Below, in pieces: positions 43,730-53,069 of a DNA stretch of 64,000 nt. Source of the stretch: Phycisphaerae bacterium (lineage in GTDB: Bacteria > Planctomycetota > Phycisphaerae > UBA1845 > PWPN01); the NCBI GenBank assembly GCA_018003015.1, contig JAGNEZ010000007.1, positions 1 to 64,000 on the forward strand. The letters are read 5' to 3'. The notes under the pieces were generated by a model, which did not search any database, was not told where the DNA came from, and was given only the letters and a program-made list of their open reading frames with translations. Each line of letters begins with the position of its first letter. Positions within the stretch are counted from its first letter, which is position 1. The position numbers were made by a program, and so were the translations under genes.

Positions 43730-46700
43730 CTACCACGCCGGGCAGACCTTCACCGGCCGGAGCATGACCGGTCCCAGCAGACCCGAGGGCAGGAGCGGCG
43801 TGTCTTTGGTATTGTGGTGCCAGGTGGTGAAAGTCTTGCGCCGCGGCTCGGGACGCGGCGTGCCCTTGAGCAACCACTCGGGCCATTTGCTCATCGTCTC
43901 GCCCTGCCAGCCGACGTCGTCGGGCAGTTGCTCGTCGCCAACCAGCCGGTTCACCCACAGGTTGGTCACGCGGACCTCCAAAGCATTGTCCCCGGCCTTG
44001 ACCAGACCGGTCACGTCCGCTCGGAACGGCGGCCACCACATGACCGGCAGATCCTTGCCGTTCAACCGCACCTGGGCAACCTCACGGACAACGCCGAGAT
44101 CCAGGATGAGCCGCCGGCCCGCGCCGAGCAGGTCGGCTGGAACCGTGAACGTCTTGGTGTAGGTAGCCGTGCCGGAGAAATACCTGATCCCGGACTCGGC
44201 GCGGTCAGTCCAGGAGATCAGCTTGTCGAACGTCGCAGTCTCGGGGGCGTCCCAGCCGGCCGGGAAGCGGACCTCCCACGGTCCGGCGACCGCGACCGGC
44301 GAGGGCACTTCCGCCGCAATCTCCTTGCGTGCCCCCGAGGCGGCCGCGACAAGGTACTTGCCTGACTGCCAAGCGAGCAAGTTGGCCTTTCCTGCCTCCA
44401 TCCACACTTGCCAGATCGGAGGCGGCGTCGGCAACGCGGCCCCAGCTACGAAGACCTCATGCTCCGGAACGGTGACCGTCCGCTCCCTGCCGCCATCGAC
44501 GTAGGTCACACGCAACGCCTTGACCACCATGTAGGCAGGATCTCCGCCCAAGGCATCGTTTTCCGCCTGCACTTCGCCCCCTCCGGCCACCGCGTCAGCC
44601 ACTAGCTGGGTCACGTCGCGGGTCTTCGACGGGTCGTTCAGCACCCCGTACTCGGCCTTGACGATCTTCGGACCGGCGACCTTCGGCTCGGACCGAACAT
44701 CCGCCTTCACCTCTGCGATCGAGTCGGCACCCGCGGCCTGCTCCGTGAAAACGACGAACACCGAACCGGCGGGCTCGAATCGCAGCGCCACCTCCACCCC
44801 GCCCGGCACCGCCCGCCATATCGGGGCAGCCTCAACCTGGCCGGTCTCGGGGTGCCAGAGTTCCGGCCGTCGTCCTTCAATACGGAAAAAGCACGTCTGC
44901 TCGACCACCGACCGGCCAAACCAGGCGACGAAATAGACGTCCACATCGCCGATGCGACGGTGAATGGCGCTGACGTTCGGAGCTTCACACCGGAAGTCGG
45001 GCGGCAACTTCAGATCGCCGAGCACCGCGTCGAGCGGCCGATCGACTATCACCTTGGCTTCCTTCAACAGCCCCGCAACCTCGGCGTCACCCTCGCCCGC
45101 GTCCTGAAGACCGAACGCCCTTCGCGGCCTGGGACCGACGACGATCGCCCCGGCGGCGGCCAGGTCCCTTACCTTGCGGGCCATGGCTGGCGACATGTAA
45201 TCGGCAGTCGGCAAAGCCAGGATGCGGTAGCTCATGCCGCCGGCGAGAACGACTCGCCCGTTTTTGACCGAAGCCTGCATCACTTGCGGAGCGCCGCAGA
45301 CATCGTAATCGTACCCGCGCAGAACCTGGGCCAGCCCGTGCATCTGCTCGCGGTAAGCCTGCGGGGCGTTCTCACCAGTGTAGAGGCAAACGTCGGCCAC
45401 GAACCGCCCGGCTTGCAGCAGGTGCTGGCAGCGAGCCAAGTACTCGTTCCACGACAACGCCATCGGCCACCAAGTCTGGGTGCGGTCGACGTGCGAACCC
45501 CACGGCCCCATGGTCATCCCGGGGAGGATTTGGGCCGGCCAGGGCTGGTGGGTGAACCGATGGTAGATGATCCGATTGATGCCGTTGGTGTAGCCGCGAT
45601 CGGCGAAGGGCTTCCATTCCCAGGGGTGGTTCCTCCAGCCAGCACGGTCAGGGACGGCGGTTAGGGCTTCGGCCCCAACAATCGGCCGGCCCAACACGTG
45701 GGCAATGGAGGCGGCCAGCCTGACGCTCGAACCGATCGATCCCTCCCCCACCCAGTACTCGCCCATGATCAGTTGGGCGGGGTCGGAATAGGAAAAAGCG
45801 TTGAAGGTGCCGTTGCCGTACGGCTCGACCGCCAGGCTGAGGCGGTACTCCTTCAGCCGCTTGGCAAAGTGGCCGCAGTAGTTGTCTGCCCACATCTCCT
45901 CGATCGTCCGGCGGAAGTCGTACAGGAACCGCAGCGTCGTCTCGGGCTTCTCGATCGCCACCCCCGCAAGCGCTGGCAGGTACGGCCGGAGGTCGTAGCC
46001 GCGGCGCTTCTTGAACTCGTCGGCCATGCCGGCCGTCCAGTTCTGCTCACCAGTCTCGTAGCTGTCGATCAGCACGGTCGTGAATGAATCGCCGGCCAGC
46101 GGTCCGGCCTCCTTGATGAGTGGCAGCACGCCGACGTCCAGGAACCGATCCAGGCATTCCGTCGAGAGCTTGTCCACCTCGAGTCCGCGGCCGCTGTCAC
46201 TGGAGGCAACGTTCATGGCCCCGGTCAGCGTGTACCCCAGCCGCAGGATCGTCCATTTTCCCGTGGGAGGCGTCCAGTGGAGGCGCCCATCCTTCAGGTT
46301 CGCCGAGATGTCGACGACATCCTTGGCCTGAACCACCGGCCACTTGAGCTCGCCAAACGGATCGCCGTCATTGCCGCCCATGCCGGTCAGGTTCGCCTGC
46401 CGGCCATCGGGTTTGGCCGGAATCTCCGTCTCGGGCAGCGCAAACACGGCGATGTCGCGGTAGAAGCCGTGGTTCGTCGGCGGTACCGGCAGCTCCACCT
46501 TGGAAGAAGCAGGACCTTGCACTTTCGCCGTGGACCACACCACCTTCTTCATGGCATCCTCGTGTTTGACCCACGGTCCACCGCTCGAAGACCACCCGCA
46601 GCAGTTGTGGATGGTGATTTCCAGGCCCAGCCGCTGGGCCTCGGCCATGGCATGGACCATCATCTTCCGCCACTTGGGGGTGTTGTACTCGAAGGGCCCC

Positions 46701-46972
46701 TTGGGCATCACCGCCCTGCCGCCGCCGAATCCGCCGGCGTTGAAGATGTGGGCCCCGCCGATACCGGCCGCCTTCATCGCTTCGAGGTCGGCAGTGATCC
46801 CTTCCTTACTGATGTTGCCATCAATCCAATGCCACCAGGTGTGCGGGCGAGCCGCGGGCGGCGGCGAGGCGAACTGCTCGCGAAGAGAATCCGCGCCACC
46901 GGCGATCCCGGCAGCGCACGACAGCCATGCAATCGAGGCAACGATTCTGTTTTTGTAGCTACTGGTTTTCAT
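43730..46972 (-). CDS. secreted GH106-like glycoside hydrolase (alpha-L-rhamnosidase type)
   Basis: Protein of 1,080 residues with a signal peptide (IVASIAWLSCAAGIAGGA). The N-terminal region FASPPPAARPHTWWHW followed by DGNISKEGITADLEAM, then HIFNAGG and IHNCCGWSSSGGPW, is the classic start of the GH106 barrel. VLIDSYETGEQNW and VGAEALTA are in the expected order, with beta-sandwich domains after about 700 ending in a galactose-binding-like module (WEVRFP, YFSGTATYTKTF, LDLGVV). Likely removes terminal L-rhamnose from polysaccharides. Some relatives belong to uncharacterised neighbouring families, so substrate is not certain. Confidence 0.87.
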   Translation of the reverse strand: MKTSSYKNRIVASIAWLSCAAGIAGGADSLREQFASPPPAARPHTWWHWIDGNISKEGITADLEAMKAAGIGGAHIFNAGGFGGGRAVMPKGPFEYNTPKWRKMMVHAMAEAQRLGLEITIHNCCGWSSSGGPWVKHEDAMKKVVWSTAKVQGPASSKVELPVPPTNHGFYRDIAVFALPETEIPAKPDGRQANLTGMGGNDGDPFGELKWPVVQAKDVVDISANLKDGRLHWTPPTGKWTILRLGYTLTGAMNVASSDSGRGLEVDKLSTECLDRFLDVGVLPLIKEAGPLAGDSFTTVLIDSYETGEQNWTAGMADEFKKRRGYDLRPYLPALAGVAIEKPETTLRFLYDFRRTIEEMWADNYCGHFAKRLKEYRLSLAVEPYGNGTFNAFSYSDPAQLIMGEYWVGEGSIGSSVRLAASIAHVLGRPIVGAEALTAVPDRAGWRNHPWEWKPFADRGYTNGINRIIYHRFTHQPWPAQILPGMTMGPWGSHVDRTQTWWPMALSWNEYLARCQHLLQAGRFVADVCLYTGENAPQAYREQMHGLAQVLRGYDYDVCGAPQVMQASVKNGRVVLAGGMSYRILALPTADYMSPAMARKVRDLAAAGAIVVGPRPRRAFGLQDAGEGDAEVAGLLKEAKVIVDRPLDAVLGDLKLPPDFRCEAPNVSAIHRRIGDVDVYFVAWFGRSVVEQTCFFRIEGRRPELWHPETGQVEAAPIWRAVPGGVEVALRFEPAGSVFVVFTEQAAGADSIAEVKADVRSEPKVAGPKIVKAEYGVLNDPSKTRDVTQLVADAVAGGGEVQAENDALGGDPAYMVVKALRVTYVDGGRERTVTVPEHEVFVAGAALPTPPPIWQVWMEAGKANLLAWQSGKYLVAAASGARKEIAAEVPSPVAVAGPWEVRFPAGWDAPETATFDKLISWTDRAESGIRYFSGTATYTKTFTVPADLLGAGRRLILDLGVVREVAQVRLNGKDLPVMWWPPFRADVTGLVKAGDNALEVRVTNLWVNRLVGDEQLPDDVGWQGETMSKWPEWLLKGTPRPEPRRKTFTTWHHNTKDTPLLPSGLLGPVMLRPVKVCPAW

Positions 46973-47302
46973 GCCGAGGAGCGTACGCCGTCGCCCGGGT
47001 GCTCGCAAGTCCCATCTCCCCGACGAACGGATCAAAGAGGAGAGCCTCTCCGGATCCCGCGATCGGTTTCAGATGTCCCTCGGCGTTCTGCTTTCCTGTC
47101 TCTTCATCGGCGCAATCTGTCGACTGACTGCATCTCGGCCGATGCGACCAGACATCCCGGAGACGCCATGAAGGGAGCGTAATACGAACGCCCAATCTCC
47201 GTAGACACTATCAGCCGGGATGGTAGAGTGGTGATCCGCGCCGCGCGGCCATCGAGACGGCGCGACCCGCTGCTCGCGGTCGCGACAGGGAGCGAATACC
47301 TG
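46973..47302. other. 330-base divergent gap, no gene seen
   Basis: Lies between the GH106 gene and the zinc-ribbon protein. No supported coding sequence and no clear promoter pair or hairpin. An in-frame extension of the plus-strand gene into it lacks a start signal. Confidence 0.4.
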
Positions 47303-48673
47303 ATGAATACGGGATTATCCTTCACCTGGGTCATCATCCTGATCGTGCCTGTGGTTGGCGGGCTGCTTCTGCTGGTCGGCGGGCTACGCACCCGGCGAAG
47401 GGGACGCACGCCCCACTGCCGGAACTGCGAGTACAACCTGACCGGACTCACCGGGGACCACTGCCCGGAATGCGGGACTGAGGTGACGCCCTTCACGGTT
47501 GCCTACGGTGAACGACACCGAAGGCCACGGCGAGCCGTGGCCGGGGCAGCATTGCTGCTCTTGGCCGCCGCCCTGATGGTCGGCGCGGTCGGCAACTTCG
47601 ACTGGTACTCGCTCTCCCCCACTGCCCTGCTCATCTACCAGACCAACTCCAGCGACCCCGCGACCGCCGCGAAGGCCTGGAACGAACTGGATCGACGCAT
47701 CAAGGCCGGGCAGCTCTCGGCCGGAGAACACGCCAGACTGATCGACCGGGCTCTGAAAGAGCAAGGGGCAACCGGCAAGCCGATGCGTGGCAATGTCATA
47801 GACTACCTGGGCGACTGCTACTTCAGGGGACTCCTGTCCCAGGCTCAACAGAAGCTGTTCTTTGACCAGATGACGACTGTGAAACTGACCGTCCGCCCTA
47901 CGGTGATCCTCGGTGACAGCGTGCCTTATCAAGTCAACCATCAGTCGCGTTCGCCCTCGACGGGCATGTGGTACCGCGTGGGAACAGGGCAGGGCACATC
48001 TCTTGATGGGAAGGCACTCCCAGGACGAGGAGGCAGCTACGGCAGCGGATCGGGCGGAGGGGGCGGATCCATGAGCACTTCGCTGGAATGCAAAGTGCCC
48101 GGCAAGCACACGTTGAAGGTGACGCCGGAGGTGGCCGTGTTCAGCGGAACCAGCTTCGACGAGAATACCAGTCCCGTCCTGAACAAGCGGGACCTACCCC
48201 TGGAAGCCACGTTTGAAGTCCTGGCCACCGAACCACCGGACTACATCCGGGCCATGAAGGATCCGTCACAGGCGGCAAGGTTGAAGTCCACCATCACACC
48301 CAACCAGTTCAAATGGCAGAGATCACTCGACACCAAGAGAGGTATCCGCTACGAACTCAACGCCCAGATCGAGCTCAAGCGCCCGCCCGTTGATGTCGCC
48401 TTCGACGTGATCGCGCGGATCAATGGCAAGGAATACAGGATGGGATCCATCCACCTGCCGCGCGGAAAGTCAACCAGTTGGGGCATCGGGCACGGCGACG
48501 CCATTCTGCCCGAGCAGGCCGCCAGGGTGGACGTCATCTTTCGCGGCAGCAAGAAGGTCGCCCGGGCAACCGTAGACCAGTTCAGCTACTGGGACGGCGA
48601 GTTGGTCTATGAAGACGTGCCGGTGGAGATGATCGCGACAAGCCCGGCACCGGACAGCACGGCAGCGCCCTAG
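47303..48673 (+). CDS. planctomycete zinc-ribbon membrane protein, hypothetical
   Basis: Protein of 456 residues. A membrane helix (8-27) is followed by a zinc ribbon C39-x2-C42...C54-x2-C57 with the NLTGL core that recurs in many planctomycete membrane proteins, then a second helix (about 82-98). The large soluble C-terminal domain has a Gly/Ser-rich loop (about 245-262) and beta-rich segments, without a motif I can name. The start at 47303 follows AGGGAG. Function unknown; a useful taxonomic marker. Confidence 0.85.
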   Translation: MNTGLSFTWVIILIVPVVGGLLLLVGGLRTRRRGRTPHCRNCEYNLTGLTGDHCPECGTEVTPFTVAYGERHRRPRRAVAGAALLLLAAALMVGAVGNFDWYSLSPTALLIYQTNSSDPATAAKAWNELDRRIKAGQLSAGEHARLIDRALKEQGATGKPMRGNVIDYLGDCYFRGLLSQAQQKLFFDQMTTVKLTVRPTVILGDSVPYQVNHQSRSPSTGMWYRVGTGQGTSLDGKALPGRGGSYGSGSGGGGGSMSTSLECKVPGKHTLKVTPEVAVFSGTSFDENTSPVLNKRDLPLEATFEVLATEPPDYIRAMKDPSQAARLKSTITPNQFKWQRSLDTKRGIRYELNAQIELKRPPVDVAFDVIARINGKEYRMGSIHLPRGKSTSWGIGHGDAILPEQAARVDVIFRGSKKVARATVDQFSYWDGELVYEDVPVEMIATSPAPDSTAAP

Positions 48674-48760
48674 ACCGGGCGGGAGCCCTCGCAACGCCAG
48701 CGGCGCTGGGTAACGCGGCCCAGGCTTGCAGCGAGCGCGCCGCCCGGCTGATGCTCATGA

Positions 48761-50110
48761 TCATACGATCTCGTCCGCGATCTTCCGCACCTCGGCAATC
48801 AGGGCCTCGGCCCGGGCCTGGGTCGGAGCCTCGGCGATGATCCGGATAATCGGCTCGGTGTTGGAGCCCCGGACATGAACCCAACCGTCGGGCCAGTCTA
48901 CGCGGACACCGTCGATATCGTTGACCCGCTCCCTGGCGAACCGCTCGCGAACCGCGACGAGGACCTTGGCAATCCGCTCCTTCGAGCACTCGAACTTCGT
49001 CTTGATCATGGTGTACGCAGGGATTTCGGCCACCAGGGCGCTGAGCGTCTTGCCGGTCTCGGTCATGAGCTGGAGCACGATGGCCATGGCGACCAGGCTG
49101 TCGCGAACCACGCCGACGCGAGGATCGATCACCCCGCCGTTACCTTCGCCGCCGAAGACGCAGCCGTTGGCCTTCATGGTCGCCACGACGTTGGCCTCGC
49201 CGACGGCCGAGCGGAACACCTTGCACGGTTTACCCGCCTGGGCGGCCAGGTCGTCGATCATCCGCGAGGTCGAGAGATTGGCGGCTGCCGGCCCGGGGCG
49301 ACTGGCGAACAACAGCTTGGCCATCAGGGCCAGGGTGTACTCCTCGCCGATATACCGCCCAGTCTGGTCCACAATTGCCAGCCGGTCGGCGTCCGGATCC
49401 TGGGCGAATCCGGCAACGGCCTTCTCCCGCCTGACCGCATCGCAGAGTTGAGTGAGGTTTTCAGCCAGCGGCTCGGGGGTGTGAGCAAACCGCCCGGTGG
49501 GCTCGCCATTGATGTGCACGACCTGGCAACCAAGCCTCTCCAGCAGGGCGCGGCCTTCCTCGCCGCCGGCCCCGTTCACGCTGTCGAGCACGACTCTGAA
49601 CCTGCGGGCGGCCACTGCCTTGACGTCCGCCAGGCTGAGCGATGCCTCCACGTGCTGGTCGGCGGCCGTCGCATCGCTCCGCGGCGCCGAGACGCCTTCG
49701 GCATCGACCAGTCTGAACGCCCGCTCGCGATGAATCGCGAAGAGCTGCTCCGCCTTCTGCGGCGGCGGGGCCAGACCTTCGTCCGTCAGGAACTTGATGC
49801 CGTTCCAGATGATGGGATTGTGGCTGGCCGTGATGACGATGCCGCCCGCAGCCTTGTGGCGGCGAACCATCATGGCCGTCGCGGGCGTCGAAGCGATCCC
49901 CAGCAGCACCGGCCTGCATCCGGCCGCGAGCAGCCCGGCGACGACGGCCGCCTCGAGCATCGGACCACTCGGTCGCGAATCGCGGCCGATCACCACCGTG
50001 CCGCCGCCCAGGTGGGTCCCGAACGCGCAGCCCAACTCCGTGGCCAGCACGGGCGTCAACGTCTCGCCGATCACACCGCGCACGCCGGAGACACTCATCA
50101 TCAGTCGCAT
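48761..50110 (-). CDS. glmM: phosphoglucosamine mutase/phosphomannomutase family
   Basis: Alpha-D-phosphohexomutase of 449 residues. The active serine is S96 in TASHNP, the Mg loop is DPDADR, the sugar-binding loop GEGNGG, and the C-terminal phosphate loop RGSNTEPIIR. The MSVSGVRGVIG opening is GlmM-like, but PMM/PGM specificity cannot be separated with confidence by eye, so the symbol is tentative. The first ATG overlaps the preceding stop as TGATG (50108-50112), so translation is coupled to the duplicated-domain gene upstream. Confidence 0.9.
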   Translation of the reverse strand: MRLMMSVSGVRGVIGETLTPVLATELGCAFGTHLGGGTVVIGRDSRPSGPMLEAAVVAGLLAAGCRPVLLGIASTPATAMMVRRHKAAGGIVITASHNPIIWNGIKFLTDEGLAPPPQKAEQLFAIHRERAFRLVDAEGVSAPRSDATAADQHVEASLSLADVKAVAARRFRVVLDSVNGAGGEEGRALLERLGCQVVHINGEPTGRFAHTPEPLAENLTQLCDAVRREKAVAGFAQDPDADRLAIVDQTGRYIGEEYTLALMAKLLFASRPGPAAANLSTSRMIDDLAAQAGKPCKVFRSAVGEANVVATMKANGCVFGGEGNGGVIDPRVGVVRDSLVAMAIVLQLMTETGKTLSALVAEIPAYTMIKTKFECSKERIAKVLVAVRERFARERVNDIDGVRVDWPDGWVHVRGSNTEPIIRIIAEAPTQARAEALIAEVRKIADEIV

Positions 50111-51297
50111 CAGCGGAAGTTCCCCATATCGCGGCGTACCACGACCTTGCGGATCAACAGGTAATTCTGACCTCTGTAGGTAGTGATCTCGCCGGTAACC
50201 GAGAAGACGACGCCGCGCGTCCCTCCACCGGACAGTGCGATCGCGGTCTCGAGCAAACGGCTGGGCAGCAGGCGAACCGGCTTGCGACTGGCTTCCTGGC
50301 CGCGGTTCTCGAAAGCCAGCGACCACCACGTCCCGCCGGCGGGCACGACCCGGCCGAGTTGATCGATCAGCCAGGTTGACTCCGACCAGGCGACGGCCGC
50401 GCGGGCCGCATCACCGGTGGCCAGTTCGACCGACGCCGGTGACGGTGGCCCCGGCGCGGTCGCCGTCTTCGACTCCTCGACCGGCGCGGAAGTCACCGCC
50501 TGGTCGGTGCGATCCCGCGGCAGAACCAAGGCCCGGGCGGGCTCGGTCTGCATAAGCTGGCGAATGACCTCCTCAGCACTGGGCTCGCGGTCAGTAGCCG
50601 GGCGAGAGGCCTGCGGCGCCGCACGGTTGTCGACCGCCGGCGGACTTGAGACCGAACCGTTCCTGACGCCTTGGCCACCCGAGGCCGGCTTGGCCGTCGC
50701 CGACTGGATTCCTGCCGCGGGTGGGAGCAACTGAGCGATGTGCTCAACCAACAGGTAGTTGACACCCTGGAACTCGGTCACGCGGCCGGTCGTGAGGAAT
50801 TGGCTGGAGGCCCCGGCCTCGGCCAGAACGGTCTCAATCATCTCCAGGTATTGATTGGGCAGAAGCCGCAACGGCGGGGTCTCGGGCAACCCTTCCTGGG
50901 GCACCAGATAGGCGACATGCCATTCGCCGTCCCGCTGGATTCGAGCCGGCCGAGCGCCGATCACGTATCCCTCGGGCAGCCGCTGGATCTCGGGCGTGAG
51001 TTTGGCCACGACGCCCCCGGACCCCTCCGGAGCCTCGTCACTTTCGCGCGGCTCAGACGGCAGCACCACAGTCTGTCGGCGGCTGCCGCTGAGCAATTCG
51101 TCGGGCAGTCGCTGGGCGCGGCCATAGGACGGCGGGATGGCGCTCGGCACCGCAGCCGGGCCCGGCCGGCTAGCCGGCGGCTTGGAGACCCCAGGCACCT
51201 GGCCCAAGGCCCAAGGATGCGGACCGGCCATCATTGCCGCGCCCGCCAACGCCACCATCGCCGACGTGATCAGCAGTCGTTTCATGGGAATCATCAT
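50110..51297 (-). CDS. hypothetical exported protein with a duplicated ~75-residue domain
   Basis: Unrecognised protein of 395 residues with a signal peptide (LLITSAMVALAGAAMMAG) and a Pro/Ser-rich N-terminal section. It contains two copies of one domain, about 113-187 and 309-384, sharing a W-containing strand, a [LV]RLLP motif, and V-T/TGxxTx[FY]xGxNYLL[VI] at the end. A low-complexity linker joins them. The repeated fold is a small beta-rich unit. Encoded between prfA and the mutase, coupled to the latter by TGATG; an envelope role is possible but unproven. Confidence 0.75.
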   Translation of the reverse strand: MMIPMKRLLITSAMVALAGAAMMAGPHPWALGQVPGVSKPPASRPGPAAVPSAIPPSYGRAQRLPDELLSGSRRQTVVLPSEPRESDEAPEGSGGVVAKLTPEIQRLPEGYVIGARPARIQRDGEWHVAYLVPQEGLPETPPLRLLPNQYLEMIETVLAEAGASSQFLTTGRVTEFQGVNYLLVEHIAQLLPPAAGIQSATAKPASGGQGVRNGSVSSPPAVDNRAAPQASRPATDREPSAEEVIRQLMQTEPARALVLPRDRTDQAVTSAPVEESKTATAPGPPSPASVELATGDAARAAVAWSESTWLIDQLGRVVPAGGTWWSLAFENRGQEASRKPVRLLPSRLLETAIALSGGGTRGVVFSVTGEITTYRGQNYLLIRKVVVRRDMGNFR

Positions 51298-51350
51298 GCC
51301 CTATCCGCCACGGCTTGGCAACTCTGCCGCCAATGCAGCATTCATCGGCA

Positions 51351-52448
51351 TCAGAGCTGCTTGAGACGATCCTCAATGTCGCGTTTCTGCAGGGCGACGA
51401 TGAGTTCGTCGAGCTCGCCCTGCATCACCCGGTCAAGGCTGTACAGGTCCATGTTGATGCGATGGTCGGTGCAGCGGTTCTGCGGGAAATTGTAGGTCCG
51501 GATCCGTTGGCTGCGATCGCCGGAACCGATCATGTTCCGGCGAGTGGCGTCACGGGCCGATCGCTGCTTCTGCATGATGCTGTCGTAGATGCGGCTGAGC
51601 AGGATGCGGCGGGCCTTGGCCCGGTTTTTGTGCTGGCTCTTCTCGTCCCGCATGGAGACGGTGATGCCCGTGGGGACATGCTCAAGGCGAATGGCGGACG
51701 AAACCTTGTTCACGTTCTGGCCCCCCGGACCGCCTGCCCGGCTCACGTGCTCTATGACGTCCTTCTCCCAGTCGATCTGCACGTCCACATCCTCGGCCTC
51801 GGGGAGCACCGCAACCGTGGCCGCCGAAGTGTGGATCCGTCCCTGGGCCTCGGTCTCCGGAACGCGCTGCACACGGTGCCCACCGCCTTCGTATCCCAGG
51901 TGCTGGTACACGCCGTTGCCCTTGACGTTGAGCACGATTTCCTTGAAGCCGCCCAGATCGGACGGCGAGGCATCGAGGACCTCCAGAACGAAGCCGTGCC
52001 GGTCGCAGTAGCGCTGGTACATCTCGAACAGATCTCGAGCAAACAAAGCCGCTTCCTCGCCCCCCGTGCCGGCCCGGATCTCGACCATCACCGACCCGAT
52101 CGCGGCATCCTCGCCGGTCACCAGAGCAGCCCGCATCTGCGTCAGCAGCGATTCCGCCCTCGTCCGGGCCGGAGCGACCTCCTCGGCAGCCATCGCCTTG
52201 AAGTCCTCGTCGGCGGCTGGGTCCACCAGGATCGCTTCACTTTCGGCCACGTCCGCCATGGCCTTGCGGTACTGCTCGTAAGGTTCCATGATCCGCTTGA
52301 GGGCACCATGTTCCTTGGCCAGCTTGACCAGCTGAACCGAATCACCGGCCACTTCCGGCCGGTTCATCTCCTCGGCGATGGCATCGTAGCGGGCGCGGAT
52401 CTCCTCCAGCTTGCGGAGTACGGATACGTTGGCCGTCGTCTCACTCAT
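51351..52448 (-). CDS. prfA: peptide chain release factor 1
   Basis: Class I release factor of 365 residues recognising UAA/UAG. The GGQ catalytic loop is at 242-244 (AGGPGGQNVNKV), and HTSAATVAVLPEAED is typical of RF1 rather than RF2. Length is normal. Lies 166 bases after rpmE on the same strand, a conserved bacterial pairing, and 53 bases before the duplicated-domain gene. The loop reads RAGGPGGQN where many RF1 have RASGAGGQH. Confidence 0.96.
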   Translation of the reverse strand: MSETTANVSVLRKLEEIRARYDAIAEEMNRPEVAGDSVQLVKLAKEHGALKRIMEPYEQYRKAMADVAESEAILVDPAADEDFKAMAAEEVAPARTRAESLLTQMRAALVTGEDAAIGSVMVEIRAGTGGEEAALFARDLFEMYQRYCDRHGFVLEVLDASPSDLGGFKEIVLNVKGNGVYQHLGYEGGGHRVQRVPETEAQGRIHTSAATVAVLPEAEDVDVQIDWEKDVIEHVSRAGGPGGQNVNKVSSAIRLEHVPTGITVSMRDEKSQHKNRAKARRILLSRIYDSIMQKQRSARDATRRNMIGSGDRSQRIRTYNFPQNRCTDHRINMDLYSLDRVMQGELDELIVALQKRDIEDRLKQL

Positions 52449-52614
52449 GCGTTTGGCCCCGGCGGCGATGGCCGCGCCAAAAGAACCACGCCGGATCGGC
52501 TGCTCTGATCGCGCTGCCGATCCGGCGTGGATGATATCACAAGCAGCGCCCAGGCCGACCGCCCCCCGCCTTCAGGCACACGCATGCGCGCCCATCGGCG
52601 ACAGGCTCCCGGCG

Positions 52615-52848
52615 CTAGGCTTTCTTGGGACTGGCTTTCTTGGTGAAGTAGTCGCCACCGAACTTCTTGGTGAACCGCTCGACACGACCGGCCGTGTCCA
52701 GGAACTTCTGCTGGCCGGTGAAAAACGGATGACACGCAGAGCAGATTTCCACCTTGAGTTCCTTCGCCGTTGACCGCGTCTTGAAGGAGTTGCCACAACC
52801 GCAGGTCACCGTGCACTCGTTGTACTTGGGATGAACGCCGTCTTTCAT
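52615..52848 (-). CDS. rpmE: 50S ribosomal protein L31
   Basis: Ribosomal protein of 77 residues. It starts MKDGVHPKY and has TCGCGNSF and [14 protein letters not shown], so this is the zinc-binding (C+) L31 form. The C-terminal Lys-rich tail is usual. First gene of the rpmE-prfA group. Confidence 0.97.
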   Translation of the reverse strand: MKDGVHPKYNECTVTCGCGNSFKTRSTAKELKVEICSACHPFFTGQQKFLDTAGRVERFTKKFGGDYFTKKASPKKA

Positions 52849-53069
52849 TGCTCGCCAGCCTCAGCTCATCGAGGATCTCGTCTGTCGGTGACCCGGTTCC
52901 GCGGGTCTGACCGCCGTAGTGGGCCGGATGCGCCAGGCACTACCCTGGCCCGAATACAGATTTTTCAGTATACCACCGGACGGCCTAGCTTTCAATCGAT
53001 CGGCCGCTCTCCGTCGGCTCTCGTAAACGCCTGCAGACCAAAGCGTTACGACTCTCCCGCCGATCGGAG

